Source of the DNA: Candidatus Thorarchaeota archaeon
GTDB taxonomy: Archaea; Asgardarchaeota; Thorarchaeia; Thorarchaeales; Thorarchaeaceae
Direction of reading: 5' to 3'
Length of the DNA: 32,432 nucleotides
NCBI GenBank assembly: GCA_004376265.1
Contig: SOKL01000334.1
Location: forward strand, 1 to 32,432
The notes beneath the pieces are model-generated. The model had not been told where the DNA came from and ran no database searches. It saw only the letters and a program-made list of their open reading frames with translations. The translations under genes were made by a program, and so were the position numbers. Below, in pieces: positions 24,099-32,195 of the stretch; position 1 is the first letter of the stretch, and each line of letters starts with the position of its first letter.

Positions 24099-24950
24099 TC
24101 AGTCTTTCTTGGTTCCATTTGATAAGATCTTTCCAACCTCTAAAGGAGTTTCTGAAAACATCATAGGTTGATTTGGAGAGTATGACGGTTCTTGGTTGAC
24201 CAGTTTCATGATCATCTCATCTCCGGTATCAAAGACACCTCTGAACTGTATCTCCAAGATAGGACTATACAACAGGAGAGGGAGGAATATCGCTATCATC
24301 ACATAACGGAATGGCCATAGATCGTATCCTCCTACTCCAAGAATTAGCTCATTTAGCTTGAATGCGATTTCAATGAACCCCCACCAAAAGCCAAAGAAGA
24401 TACTGACCTGTCGGAGATGTTTCAACCTATTGAACAATCCAAATGCTCGAACCATCCAGTCATCATACTCCCGATGTCCAAAAGGATAATTCAGAACTCC
24501 TCTTTTCTGCACTGTTATTACTGCAAGTTTTCCGATGAATTCCTTGTTTTCATTCTCAACAATGGCAAGCGTTCGGAACCGTTTCCTGAAGAATCCGCCT
24601 ATTGTCATGATGGAGAAGGCAAGCATCACCACCGCCCATACAATGGTTAGGGCCGCCATTATTGCTACTATAATTATGAGGCAGATAATTACACCCTCCT
24701 CACCACTGCCGCCTCCGCCACCACCACCACCATAACAGTCACCACCCCCGCCGCAACATCCGTTGCCAAATACTTCAGATGTCACTGATACACGACCAGT
24801 TTCTTGGGAATAGACGGCATTACTTCCAGGATTTACACCTGTAATACTCTCAATCTCCTTCTTGAGAGTCGAACTAGATATGCCATATGCTCGTATTGCT
24901 AGGACTTTCTTTGGCTCATCAGCCTCTGAATAATAATCCACTTGCTCCAA
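24099..24950 (-). CDS. Membrane protein with a Cys/Gly-rich segment
   Basis: No family is recognised. The N-terminal 60 residues look soluble. Residues 62-82 form a cysteine/glycine-rich patch (CCGGGGDCYGGGG and further Gly), followed by a strongly hydrophobic helix pair. About two more hydrophobic helices lie in the second half, with a cytosolic tail. The three cysteines next to the membrane could bind metal or a lipid, or be a flexible low-complexity spacer. The GGAGG upstream fits a GTG at 24941 (9-base spacing) better than the TTG at 24950. It ends next to the convergent ftr stop. Confidence 0.55.
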   Translation of the reverse strand: MEQVDYYSEADEPKKVLAIRAYGISSSTLKKEIESITGVNPGSNAVYSQETGRVSVTSEVFGNGCCGGGGDCYGGGGGGGGSGEEGVIICLIIIVAIMAALTIVWAVVMLAFSIMTIGGFFRKRFRTLAIVENENKEFIGKLAVITVQKRGVLNYPFGHREYDDWMVRAFGLFNRLKHLRQVSIFFGFWWGFIEIAFKLNELILGVGGYDLWPFRYVMIAIFLPLLLYSPILEIQFRGVFDTGDEMIMKLVNQEPSYSPNQPMMFSETPLEVGKILSNGTKKD

Positions 24951-25080
24951 CCTCCATAATTCCTAGAAACCTCTGTGATTATCACTTCTTCGCTTTTCAA
25001 TTACAAAGAACCCTGTAGAAATCTTTATCACCGATTTTCTTGCGAAGTGCGAAGTGACAGTCCTTGATTGTCATATGGAA

Positions 25081-25114
25081 GCCTCAGTAGCTCAGACTGG
25101 TTAGATCGCCTCCT
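25081..25114 (+). pseudogene. tRNA 5'-half fragment ending in the anticodon loop
   Basis: The sequence matches the first half of an archaeal elongator tRNA: acceptor 5' arm GCCTCAG, then TA, a D arm with GCTC and the loop GG, and an anticodon 5' stem CCTCC. It stops at the anticodon loop, where TTTTT follows. No GGAGG stem partner, T arm or CTGAGGC acceptor 3' arm is found within the next 400 bases. The D stem has one mismatch (GCTC/GATC). This looks like a relic left by integration or deletion. A split tRNA half is a less likely alternative. Confidence 0.6.
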
Positions 25115-25136
25115 CCTTTTTCAGTGACAACTTAAT

Positions 25137-25403
25137 ATGTTTTCAAAACTAGCAAATGTCCGAGTTAAATTGGTGTATCATAAGTATAGCTACGACGGTC
25201 TGAGAAATGTGCAAGCACAATACAGAAAACAATGTGTAATTTGTCCAAAGAAAGGCACTATGGAGAGAATCAGAATTAGTATTGGCCCCTTGGGACTAGG
25301 CGAGAGGGAGAGAAGTGCCTGTGATGGTTGTCCAATTGGAAAAGAACTTCGGTCAATTCAGGAAGAAATGGTCCGAAGGAGAAAAAGGGGTTGGGACATT
25401 TGA
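25137..25403 (+). CDS. Small protein with two CxxC pairs (zinc-ribbon-like)
   Basis: This 88-residue basic protein has Cys pairs at CVIC (about 33-36) and CDGC (about 62-65), spaced as in a zinc ribbon, followed by a charged C-terminal helix. No function is recognised. It starts 23 bases after the tRNA fragment and has no strong ribosome-binding site. It points away from the minus-strand cluster, with a short gap between the 3' ends. Confidence 0.55.
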   Translation: MFSKLANVRVKLVYHKYSYDGLRNVQAQYRKQCVICPKKGTMERIRISIGPLGLGERERSACDGCPIGKELRSIQEEMVRRRKRGWDI

Positions 25404-25454
25404 GCTTGTCTTAAAGCCCCCTCCTCATGAAAAGAGCTAATTGAAACTATCATT

Positions 25455-27719
25455 CTAAAGTTGTTTCTTAATTCTTGCAACGTCATCGGGTATTAGTATC
25501 AACCATTCCTGAACCATCATATTCTTTCGTGGGTCATTTGGAGGAGCAATCAAGGCCCACCTAATTGAGTCGTCTTTTCGCTCTGTTGTTGCTACCCATT
25601 TCAAAGAAATTCTACCCGTTTCATTGTAAAGTGTAATGTATTCTGGATACACATGAATTTCAATTCCTAATTTGTTAGCTAGAGAAACTTCATCATCCAA
25701 CAATCTGCTTCTATTTTTCTCTACAACTGAAAGTATGTGTTCGACAATTTCAGATTCAGACTCATCAGGATGCTTCGCATAATTCTCAAGTCTTGTTATT
25801 GGAACGTAGACCTCATTCGAATATCGTCTGGTATGTTTAAATTTTACTAGAAACTCGATTTCGTCAATAGATAATTCCGATTCCATCTTATACTTTACAT
25901 CAGTAGTTCCTAGTTTTAGAACATTTGTTCGGCTCCATCGAAATCCATTACTCTGATCAAAGCAACCATCTTCCGATATCAGGTCTTCAAGATAGGCTAC
26001 GTATGATTCCATTGAAGCTTCTCTGATAATACTAGAGAGTCGTTCATTTCGAATAGGTTTGTCACCAGAAGTAAAACCCCAGTAAATGAATGCATTTCCA
26101 ATTGGTTTCGGTATCCACATACGATAACTTTTGTTGAATTCATTAGGTTCTATTTTGAATGCCAAATCCCCAAATTGTTGAAATAAATTGGCTACAATCT
26201 TTATCCTCTCTTTGTTAGCTTCGGAATAAAATAACCGACCATCTTCTCCTAACCAGCAATCACTATTGATAATAGCACCAAGTCTAGCCCGAAGGATCTC
26301 TAGTTCTGTGCCCTTCAAGAGTTTCGGATGAATAACACCACCTCGCCCATTACTCCCTGTCATCCTCTCAATCTTATCTTCAAGATATCTTGGTGAAACA
26401 CCAATAATATCGCATTGAAGGTGAAAGATTTCTCCTAGAACTCTCGATTTTGCATTTCTATTCAGAATCTTATCTTTAGGTCTGTTTGAAACAATCTGTT
26501 CAACAAGTTTATTCAAATGACGTAAAATTTCGTACCCATTATTCAGACCGAGATGTCTTCCAGTTTCCAGTATTATCTGTGCAAGATTGCTTGGATTAAA
26601 ATGGAAATACTTCCTTGCCCACACGTTTATCATATCATTTGGTGTCTTGTCAGGATTCCATAGGTATATTCTCTCGTCCACAATGCCAATACGAACGCTT
26701 TGTTCTGAAATATTCAGATTCAATTGAGTATGTACAATTCTTTCAATTTCTGTTCTATTTTCTTGCAACCAACTCTCTATCAATGAACTATTTTCAATTT
26801 TGAAATCCATGTATGCAATCCTTGATTTTGTTTTCAATAATGCATGAGTTATCTCATTGGCAATAGATACAAAATCTTCTTCTGCGAAGAATTTTGGATC
26901 TAGTTTTGCTAACACGCTATTCAATTTACAAGAATCGCCTGAGGAAATATTATACATTGAAGCATCAATCTGTTCCATAGTTTCAATGTGCTTAGATTCT
27001 AGATATCTTTCCACGATGTCAGACTCTTTCCCTCGAATACATCTACTTAACCCATTTTTCTTCCATTCATCTATTATCCGAATTTCTTCATTCCGACGTA
27101 GATGTGAAATCAGTATAGTTTCTTTCCCTTTTTGATAGTCACTAATTCTTGGTTGTTGGATATCATGAATAGGAGCCAGTTCAGTCTGTTTCATATAATG
27201 ATTGTTTCTGACAGCTAGATAGATACTTGATTTTCTATATTGCTCCACAAAACTATCATCTTCTCTCTTTTCAGGATATTTCTCGAGAAGTCTATCAATA
27301 TCCCGCATGGATTCAATTCTGACTCTAGGTGGTCCACCATGTGTTTCTTCAAATAGGAATTGAACTAATGCATCATCCATTTCTCTGACTAATTTTGGTA
27401 TGTTGTCCTTGTGGTTATTTTCAAAGTACTCTTCCGCTTCACGAAGATGTTTTTCATATCCTCTTCTCAATCTAAATTCAGGATTCGCAAGAAGTGCAGT
27501 TACAAATTTCTGTTTAGTAACAACTATTTCTGGTTCAAATAGTGAGAATTCTGCATGATTAAGATGAACCCAATCTTCCCTTTCTTCACGAGTTAGAAGT
27601 TTAGAATGGTAATCACGAAGGAACCGATCACGTTCCTCAGAATTAAGTGACGCTTTGGGTTCTATCTCTTCTATTTTCTCCAATGTTTTATCTTCTTCAT
27701 AGTCGAATGATTCATCCAT
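25455..27719 (-). CDS. LAGLIDADG-like protein, last gene of the membrane ATPase cluster
   Basis: This 754-residue protein is a distant paralogue of the 746-residue protein inserted before rpl2. Both share a central block (here SVRIGIVDERIYLWNPDK, residues 341-358) and the same C-terminal layout. Residues 480-488 (LGAIINSDC) and 577-585 (LEDLISEDG) match the two LAGLIDADG motifs with both acidic residues kept (487 and 584), although Gly of the first motif is Cys. The N-terminal 300 residues are charged and helical, without the three helix-turn-helix repeats of the paralogue; a QQPRISDYQKGK stretch near 188-199 resembles one helix-turn-helix. Whether it cleaves DNA is unknown. Its ATG overlaps the ATPase stop, with a GGGGAG site upstream, so translation is coupled. 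Confidence 0.6.
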   Translation of the reverse strand: MDESFDYEEDKTLEKIEEIEPKASLNSEERDRFLRDYHSKLLTREEREDWVHLNHAEFSLFEPEIVVTKQKFVTALLANPEFRLRRGYEKHLREAEEYFENNHKDNIPKLVREMDDALVQFLFEETHGGPPRVRIESMRDIDRLLEKYPEKREDDSFVEQYRKSSIYLAVRNNHYMKQTELAPIHDIQQPRISDYQKGKETILISHLRRNEEIRIIDEWKKNGLSRCIRGKESDIVERYLESKHIETMEQIDASMYNISSGDSCKLNSVLAKLDPKFFAEEDFVSIANEITHALLKTKSRIAYMDFKIENSSLIESWLQENRTEIERIVHTQLNLNISEQSVRIGIVDERIYLWNPDKTPNDMINVWARKYFHFNPSNLAQIILETGRHLGLNNGYEILRHLNKLVEQIVSNRPKDKILNRNAKSRVLGEIFHLQCDIIGVSPRYLEDKIERMTGSNGRGGVIHPKLLKGTELEILRARLGAIINSDCWLGEDGRLFYSEANKERIKIVANLFQQFGDLAFKIEPNEFNKSYRMWIPKPIGNAFIYWGFTSGDKPIRNERLSSIIREASMESYVAYLEDLISEDGCFDQSNGFRWSRTNVLKLGTTDVKYKMESELSIDEIEFLVKFKHTRRYSNEVYVPITRLENYAKHPDESESEIVEHILSVVEKNRSRLLDDEVSLANKLGIEIHVYPEYITLYNETGRISLKWVATTERKDDSIRWALIAPPNDPRKNMMVQEWLILIPDDVARIKKQL

Positions 27720-30429
27720 TACTCGACTCCCCCATTACAGATTCGTCAACTCTCAAATATTCGAATGTTATTGCAATATACTGGTTGACATCACTAGGAT
27801 TTTCGATATCGAGAAACTCAGAAACGAGATTGCGAATATAATGTTGTGCTGTTTCCTCATTCTCTTTCAAGAAACAATTGTAGTTCTCGCTAACAATTTT
27901 TGATTTGACCAGATATCTTAGATTCCAAAGAATAACAGGATCAGGTTCCCATTCCGGCATAACTAATGGAATATTTTGTACGGTGAGATGTGGATTATCG
28001 ATATAGAATGAATCCATCAAACTAGAAACTTGGAGGTCTGAATATCCATCTCCTATTTCCTGATAGTGAACAACTTGCACATTCACAGCTTGGTCAGTAA
28101 ATCCTTGATGAACTACTGCTTCACCAATGCTCAATGAACCGAGATAGTTCAGCTGTTCATCTGTAAGGTTGGCTTGACCACCAACAATCACACGTTCCCG
28201 TTTATCTTTGAGAAGATGGAGAATAGTGATACCGGGCAATTTAACTGCAGCATCAGCTAAATTTCCTGGTAATTGGTCAAGAATAAAAACTCCAAGCCCA
28301 TATCCTCTTGCTTCTCGCAATAGACGCACTATACTGTTTATCGCCTGCTGTTGACTTGCATGACTCTCATATAGGCCACCACCGGTATTGATGCGTTTCA
28401 ATAAGTGATGAGCCTCTTCCAAAACCAAGATGTGCTTCAGCTCTTGTTTAACTGACTTATTCTGAGCCTCAAGATATTCTGCCACGCCCACCAGAATAAG
28501 ACTACCAATCAGACTAAGTTTTCTCGATGGAAGATTTCTGAGTTCTATAACCGTTGGATTGTTGAGTAACTCAGGAATTGAGATTCCTCTCCCCGCATTA
28601 AGAATGACAGCAATCTGAGAATCATCAATAATCGCCCCAAATCGGGCTTTGAGAGCCCCAACAAAGTCTTGATTCAATCCAGGGCCATAATCAAGCTCAC
28701 AGACAACCATCTCCATAGCTCTGTAGAGATCTGTAAGTAAGATTGACCGACCCCGTGTATTCTCAAGTATGTTCCACCCGCAAATAGAATACACACGTCG
28801 AAAAACTTTGGAGATATGCTCTAGCAGAATACCCTCAGTTGGCCAAGCGGCTGTGAAACAGGTGATTAGACCGTCGATATGTTTCTGAATTGGTACCCCC
28901 GGCGGCACTTCAAAGGGATTGTAACGGAAAGGAGCAGTATCCTCATCACCCACAGTAAAGATTCGGAGATTGGAAACTGATTCACTCAGTAGTCGCATCT
29001 CAGATGTGGAGGGATCAATCACAAGAAATGGAATACCTAGATTGTCAAACTCGTGAAGAAGATGCTTCATAGTATTTGATTTTCCACTCCCTGTTTGACC
29101 GAACAGACCTGTGTGAAGACAGAATCTATCCTTAGGAATATCATAGATCTGTTCGAGACGTTTTCCCTTATACAGAACCTGTCCCAAGGGAATTGATTCA
29201 GTCCTCTCTGAATCAAGCAAGGGTAGCAGAAACTCAGGAGGAATTGATCTTCGAGAAACCCCAGGGAGCGGTTCCGAGAAGTCAAGAAGTGCAAGTAGCT
29301 TGGCTCCACTCACAGAAGTACGTCCCAGAAGGTGGTTTCGAAGTAACAATCGATTCCAATTTCTTTGAAAACTATCTACCTTGGATGCGATTATCTTTAC
29401 ACCACTCCATACTGATCTCACTATTGCTTCTATCTGATTCATACTATGTCCCCTTTCTCCAAGAATATTCACACTGGTTCGAAAGACACCAGTTTCCTCA
29501 CATGCCTCAATCTCAGCCATCTGTTTGTAGATACTGCTTAGCTGATGCTCTTCGACACGATATGGTGTTCTAGATTGATACTCTAGATTTCCACTTTGGA
29601 CTCCTGCATACCTTTTCATACGAGGCTGAGTGCCCGAATTGAATGAAAATTGATTTCGAGCCTTGATTTTTCTATCAATCAGTCTCTGAAGTAAGACCCC
29701 ATAATTGTTTGAGAGTCGATTTGGTAACCCCTCAATCGAGAGGGAGTCCATTGATTCATGGCATTCAGTATCCAAGTCTGAGTAGGCATTCACAAGTTGT
29801 TGTCTAACAAGGACCTCGAATGAGTAGTCCATCTGTTTCAGCCAAGTATCTGCCACCTCTCGGGATTGGTGGACCTTCTCAATGGCACGTTTCCAGTTCT
29901 TGTCTATAGATACCATGAAGACAACAAGTTCTACTAGCCCATTCTCCCCCTTTGCCTCTACTGTATAGGTGGTTCCTGACTTATGACAATCCTCCCAAAG
30001 GGGATGGAGCAACCTCAGTTCTTCATTCGCATCCTTTCCTGAAATGTCAGTCCTGGAAGGAATTCCTATGATTCTGACTGCGTTCATAGCTACAAAGATA
30101 CGACTCAGAGAGAAGCACAGAGTATCATCTAAATCATAATCGAGGATGACAGGAGAGCTGGAATCTGCATCCGATGGACGAAATGCTTCATAGACCACCA
30201 TTGGAGTCACAAGAAGCATCATAATCAGGGTCCAAGATGGATCATAGTTTCCAAGGGTGAGCTCCGCACTTACAAACACAACAAGCCCGAGAACAGCACT
30301 GATTTCAGTACCAAAACGATTTCCTCCTATAGACAGTGCAAGATGAGCCAACGTCATCACTAGCACACTGACACCCATTAAGACAAGGAACGGAACAATA
30401 CTACTGAGCCAAGCGATTAAATCAAACAC
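27712..30429 (-). CDS. Membrane-anchored HerA/VirB4-like AAA+ ATPase
   Basis: This 905-residue protein begins with about three hydrophobic segments (residues 10-80). A long middle region follows. The C-terminal RecA-like motor has a Walker A GQTGSGKS at 444-451 and a Walker B HILVLEEAHHLL at 666-677, with a DUF87/HerA-style VRLLREARGYGLGVFILDQLP block and a KDKRERVIVGGQ motif that may be the arginine-finger region. The fold is that of HerA, FtsK and VirB4 translocases, which move DNA or secreted proteins through hexameric rings. Membrane anchoring and membrane-protein partners favour a conjugation or secretion role. The GTG start overlaps the stop of the previous gene, and the stop overlaps the start of the LAGLIDADG-like gene. 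Confidence 0.8.
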   Translation of the reverse strand: MFDLIAWLSSIVPFLVLMGVSVLVMTLAHLALSIGGNRFGTEISAVLGLVVFVSAELTLGNYDPSWTLIMMLLVTPMVVYEAFRPSDADSSSPVILDYDLDDTLCFSLSRIFVAMNAVRIIGIPSRTDISGKDANEELRLLHPLWEDCHKSGTTYTVEAKGENGLVELVVFMVSIDKNWKRAIEKVHQSREVADTWLKQMDYSFEVLVRQQLVNAYSDLDTECHESMDSLSIEGLPNRLSNNYGVLLQRLIDRKIKARNQFSFNSGTQPRMKRYAGVQSGNLEYQSRTPYRVEEHQLSSIYKQMAEIEACEETGVFRTSVNILGERGHSMNQIEAIVRSVWSGVKIIASKVDSFQRNWNRLLLRNHLLGRTSVSGAKLLALLDFSEPLPGVSRRSIPPEFLLPLLDSERTESIPLGQVLYKGKRLEQIYDIPKDRFCLHTGLFGQTGSGKSNTMKHLLHEFDNLGIPFLVIDPSTSEMRLLSESVSNLRIFTVGDEDTAPFRYNPFEVPPGVPIQKHIDGLITCFTAAWPTEGILLEHISKVFRRVYSICGWNILENTRGRSILLTDLYRAMEMVVCELDYGPGLNQDFVGALKARFGAIIDDSQIAVILNAGRGISIPELLNNPTVIELRNLPSRKLSLIGSLILVGVAEYLEAQNKSVKQELKHILVLEEAHHLLKRINTGGGLYESHASQQQAINSIVRLLREARGYGLGVFILDQLPGNLADAAVKLPGITILHLLKDKRERVIVGGQANLTDEQLNYLGSLSIGEAVVHQGFTDQAVNVQVVHYQEIGDGYSDLQVSSLMDSFYIDNPHLTVQNIPLVMPEWEPDPVILWNLRYLVKSKIVSENYNCFLKENEETAQHYIRNLVSEFLDIENPSDVNQYIAITFEYLRVDESVMGESSNG

Positions 30430-31240
30430 CTAGAATCATCATCCTATAGAGTTCGAGAATAGAGTTCAGAAAAACCAGTGAGAACTGGACATTCATTGCA
30501 GGAAAAACAGCTAGTAGCAAGACTGACAGGATTGCATGGTAGGTCCCTTGCTGACTTGACCCATTCATGAAGTACCGAAGTATCTCAATCCCACCGCTAC
30601 AACTCCCTGTTATCCCAACAATGTACACGATGACCATGACTAGAATGTTGATGTACCAACCAGTAACTCCCAAGGGAATTGGAATAGGTATCGTAGTCCC
30701 AACTATCTCAAATGGTAATAGGTAGATTATTGGAATGACGAACAGAAAGGGAAGGATGCCTTGAAAGTACTGATGGATGGTCAGAATCAACCCTACTGAC
30801 AGAAGACTCCAGAAGTAACCCCGAAAGACTGCTTTTACTAGGTTGTCACGCTGCCCCGTCAAGTGTGATATGAGGTTTCGGACCAGATTGCTTCCACTCA
30901 TCAGCACGATTCCGTAGACGACTATGAACAGGAAGGGAATAGCTGAAGATATACTCCAGACTGAGCCTGCAGTTACCACACCGAGTAAGGTTAGGATTGG
31001 CCAACCAATCTCAAGCATCAACCAGCTTCCTGCAAACAGGGCGATGGATCTGAATGGCACATCAATACCTGACCCGAACCTCGACAACCAACGCATCATT
31101 GATGACCCAGACTTCTCCCAGCTGCTTGTCCTAGGATGTGTCATCTTGTAGGCAGAGCCCATTTTCCTTGAATAGTACTGACCGACTCGATGACTCCTTG
31201 AAACTGGTTCATTTCGCTCAGGATCAGACTCAGAATACAT
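30422..31240 (-). CDS. Polytopic membrane protein of the ATPase cluster
   Basis: The 272-residue protein has about seven hydrophobic segments after a 60-residue charged N-terminus, and no recognised family. Position and topology resemble the channel-type membrane proteins (TrbL/VirB6-like) of type IV secretion systems, but no sequence motif proves it. The ATG at 31240, following a G-rich site, is preferred over an earlier in-frame TTG at 31273. It overlaps the 3' end of the upstream gene by 11 bases and its stop overlaps the ATPase start, so the operon is tightly coupled. Confidence 0.65.
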   Translation of the reverse strand: MYSESDPERNEPVSRSHRVGQYYSRKMGSAYKMTHPRTSSWEKSGSSMMRWLSRFGSGIDVPFRSIALFAGSWLMLEIGWPILTLLGVVTAGSVWSISSAIPFLFIVVYGIVLMSGSNLVRNLISHLTGQRDNLVKAVFRGYFWSLLSVGLILTIHQYFQGILPFLFVIPIIYLLPFEIVGTTIPIPIPLGVTGWYINILVMVIVYIVGITGSCSGGIEILRYFMNGSSQQGTYHAILSVLLLAVFPAMNVQFSLVFLNSILELYRMMILGV

Positions 31241-31850
31241 CCAATCCCCCCAGTAGTAGTATTGTGAGTGCAATTGACAGAAATGGCAGCAAGAGAGTCA
31301 GGATTCTACCATATACTCCCTTAGATGCTGCTTCAATATCGAGTTGTGTCTGAAGGTTGTTGATTGCATCTGGCAGCAGGAGGAAGAATGGCACAAGACT
31401 GCACAGGGCTAGGATGATCTGGAAAGAGGGAGGGATATCCAGTTCTGATGAGTTCTCCTCAATCTGAATCCCTACAAGATACACATGATGGTCTGAACTT
31501 GATATCTCAAGTCTAGCACGTTCCTCTCCGAACATGACACTATCAAGATTGACATATTGGATGGAACAAAGAATAGAAGAGCCGTTTGTGACATAGTAAA
31601 CCGATCTTGTATATTGATCATTCTTTACATGAAACGGCTCTTGGACTTCAAGCCTTTCACCAACAGATTTGTTATAATAGAAACTGAAGACTATTGTCAT
31701 CTCTGACTCTTGGCTGATACCATTCAACCCTATCTGATACCATTCTCCAGGTTTTGCAAGGACGATGCAGGGAGTATCCTCAGCATCACTGATAATTGGC
31801 GACGCTGAGAACACTACCATTAGTAGGAGAATTACACTCTTTATCCTCAC
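31230..31850 (-). CDS. Secreted/anchored protein of the ATPase cluster
   Basis: A GTG-initiated 206-residue protein has a signal peptide (residues 1-23: a short basic start and hydrophobic core, then an A-E-D cleavage-like site). A beta-rich extracellular domain of about 120 residues follows. Two C-terminal hydrophobic helices flank a short polar stretch (residues 145-165 and 183-202). No family is recognised. A GA-rich site precedes the GTG. It probably displays a domain on the cell surface next to the membrane channel. Confidence 0.65.
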   Translation of the reverse strand: MRIKSVILLLMVVFSASPIISDAEDTPCIVLAKPGEWYQIGLNGISQESEMTIVFSFYYNKSVGERLEVQEPFHVKNDQYTRSVYYVTNGSSILCSIQYVNLDSVMFGEERARLEISSSDHHVYLVGIQIEENSSELDIPPSFQIILALCSLVPFFLLLPDAINNLQTQLDIEAASKGVYGRILTLLLPFLSIALTILLLGGLDVF

Positions 31851-31868
31851 ACGTATTCCCCCCTCTTT

Positions 31869-32195
31869 CTAGAATAGGGTTGTCACAATACTCGTCAGAA
31901 GACAGAACGACAGGTAGCAGGCACCAATTAACACGAGTGGGAGAAACAACTGAAAGACCGCTGTATAGACACGATACTTCAGTCCACCAATGTGCTGTGA
32001 CTGACCGAGCTCCACATCAATGGCATCAATCAGGTTCTTTGATCTCGGGGGAACGATGACCACAATCTCGTACATGAGCCAGATCTGTAGTGCATTCATT
32101 CCTAGTCCCATTATTAGTCCGACCAGACCCTGAGTAAGGATGTCTGCTGGACCCATGAGGAATTGAACAATATCGAATCCTTGAATTTCAATCAC
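31869..32195 (-). CDS. Small membrane protein, first gene of the ATPase cluster
   Basis: This 108-residue protein has two or three hydrophobic segments around a basic, polar loop (PPRSKNLIDAIDVELGQ). No family is recognised. It starts with GTG at 32195 with no ribosome-binding site. A TATA-like AATATTAA (32218-32225) is centred about 26 bases upstream, so the message is probably leaderless. It begins the five-gene minus-strand operon. Confidence 0.55.
   Translation of the reverse strand: MIEIQGFDIVQFLMGPADILTQGLVGLIMGLGMNALQIWLMYEIVVIVPPRSKNLIDAIDVELGQSQHIGGLKYRVYTAVFQLFLPLVLIGACYLSFCLLTSIVTTLF

Noticed and set aside
25081-25460. Intact tRNA with a long intron
   Set aside because: No 3' anticodon stem, T arm or matching acceptor arm was found within about 400 bases downstream.
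27712-30429. Chromosomal HerA-NurA DNA end-resection operon
   Set aside because: No NurA, Mre11 or Rad50 gene is next to it, and the ATPase has membrane anchors that HerA lacks.
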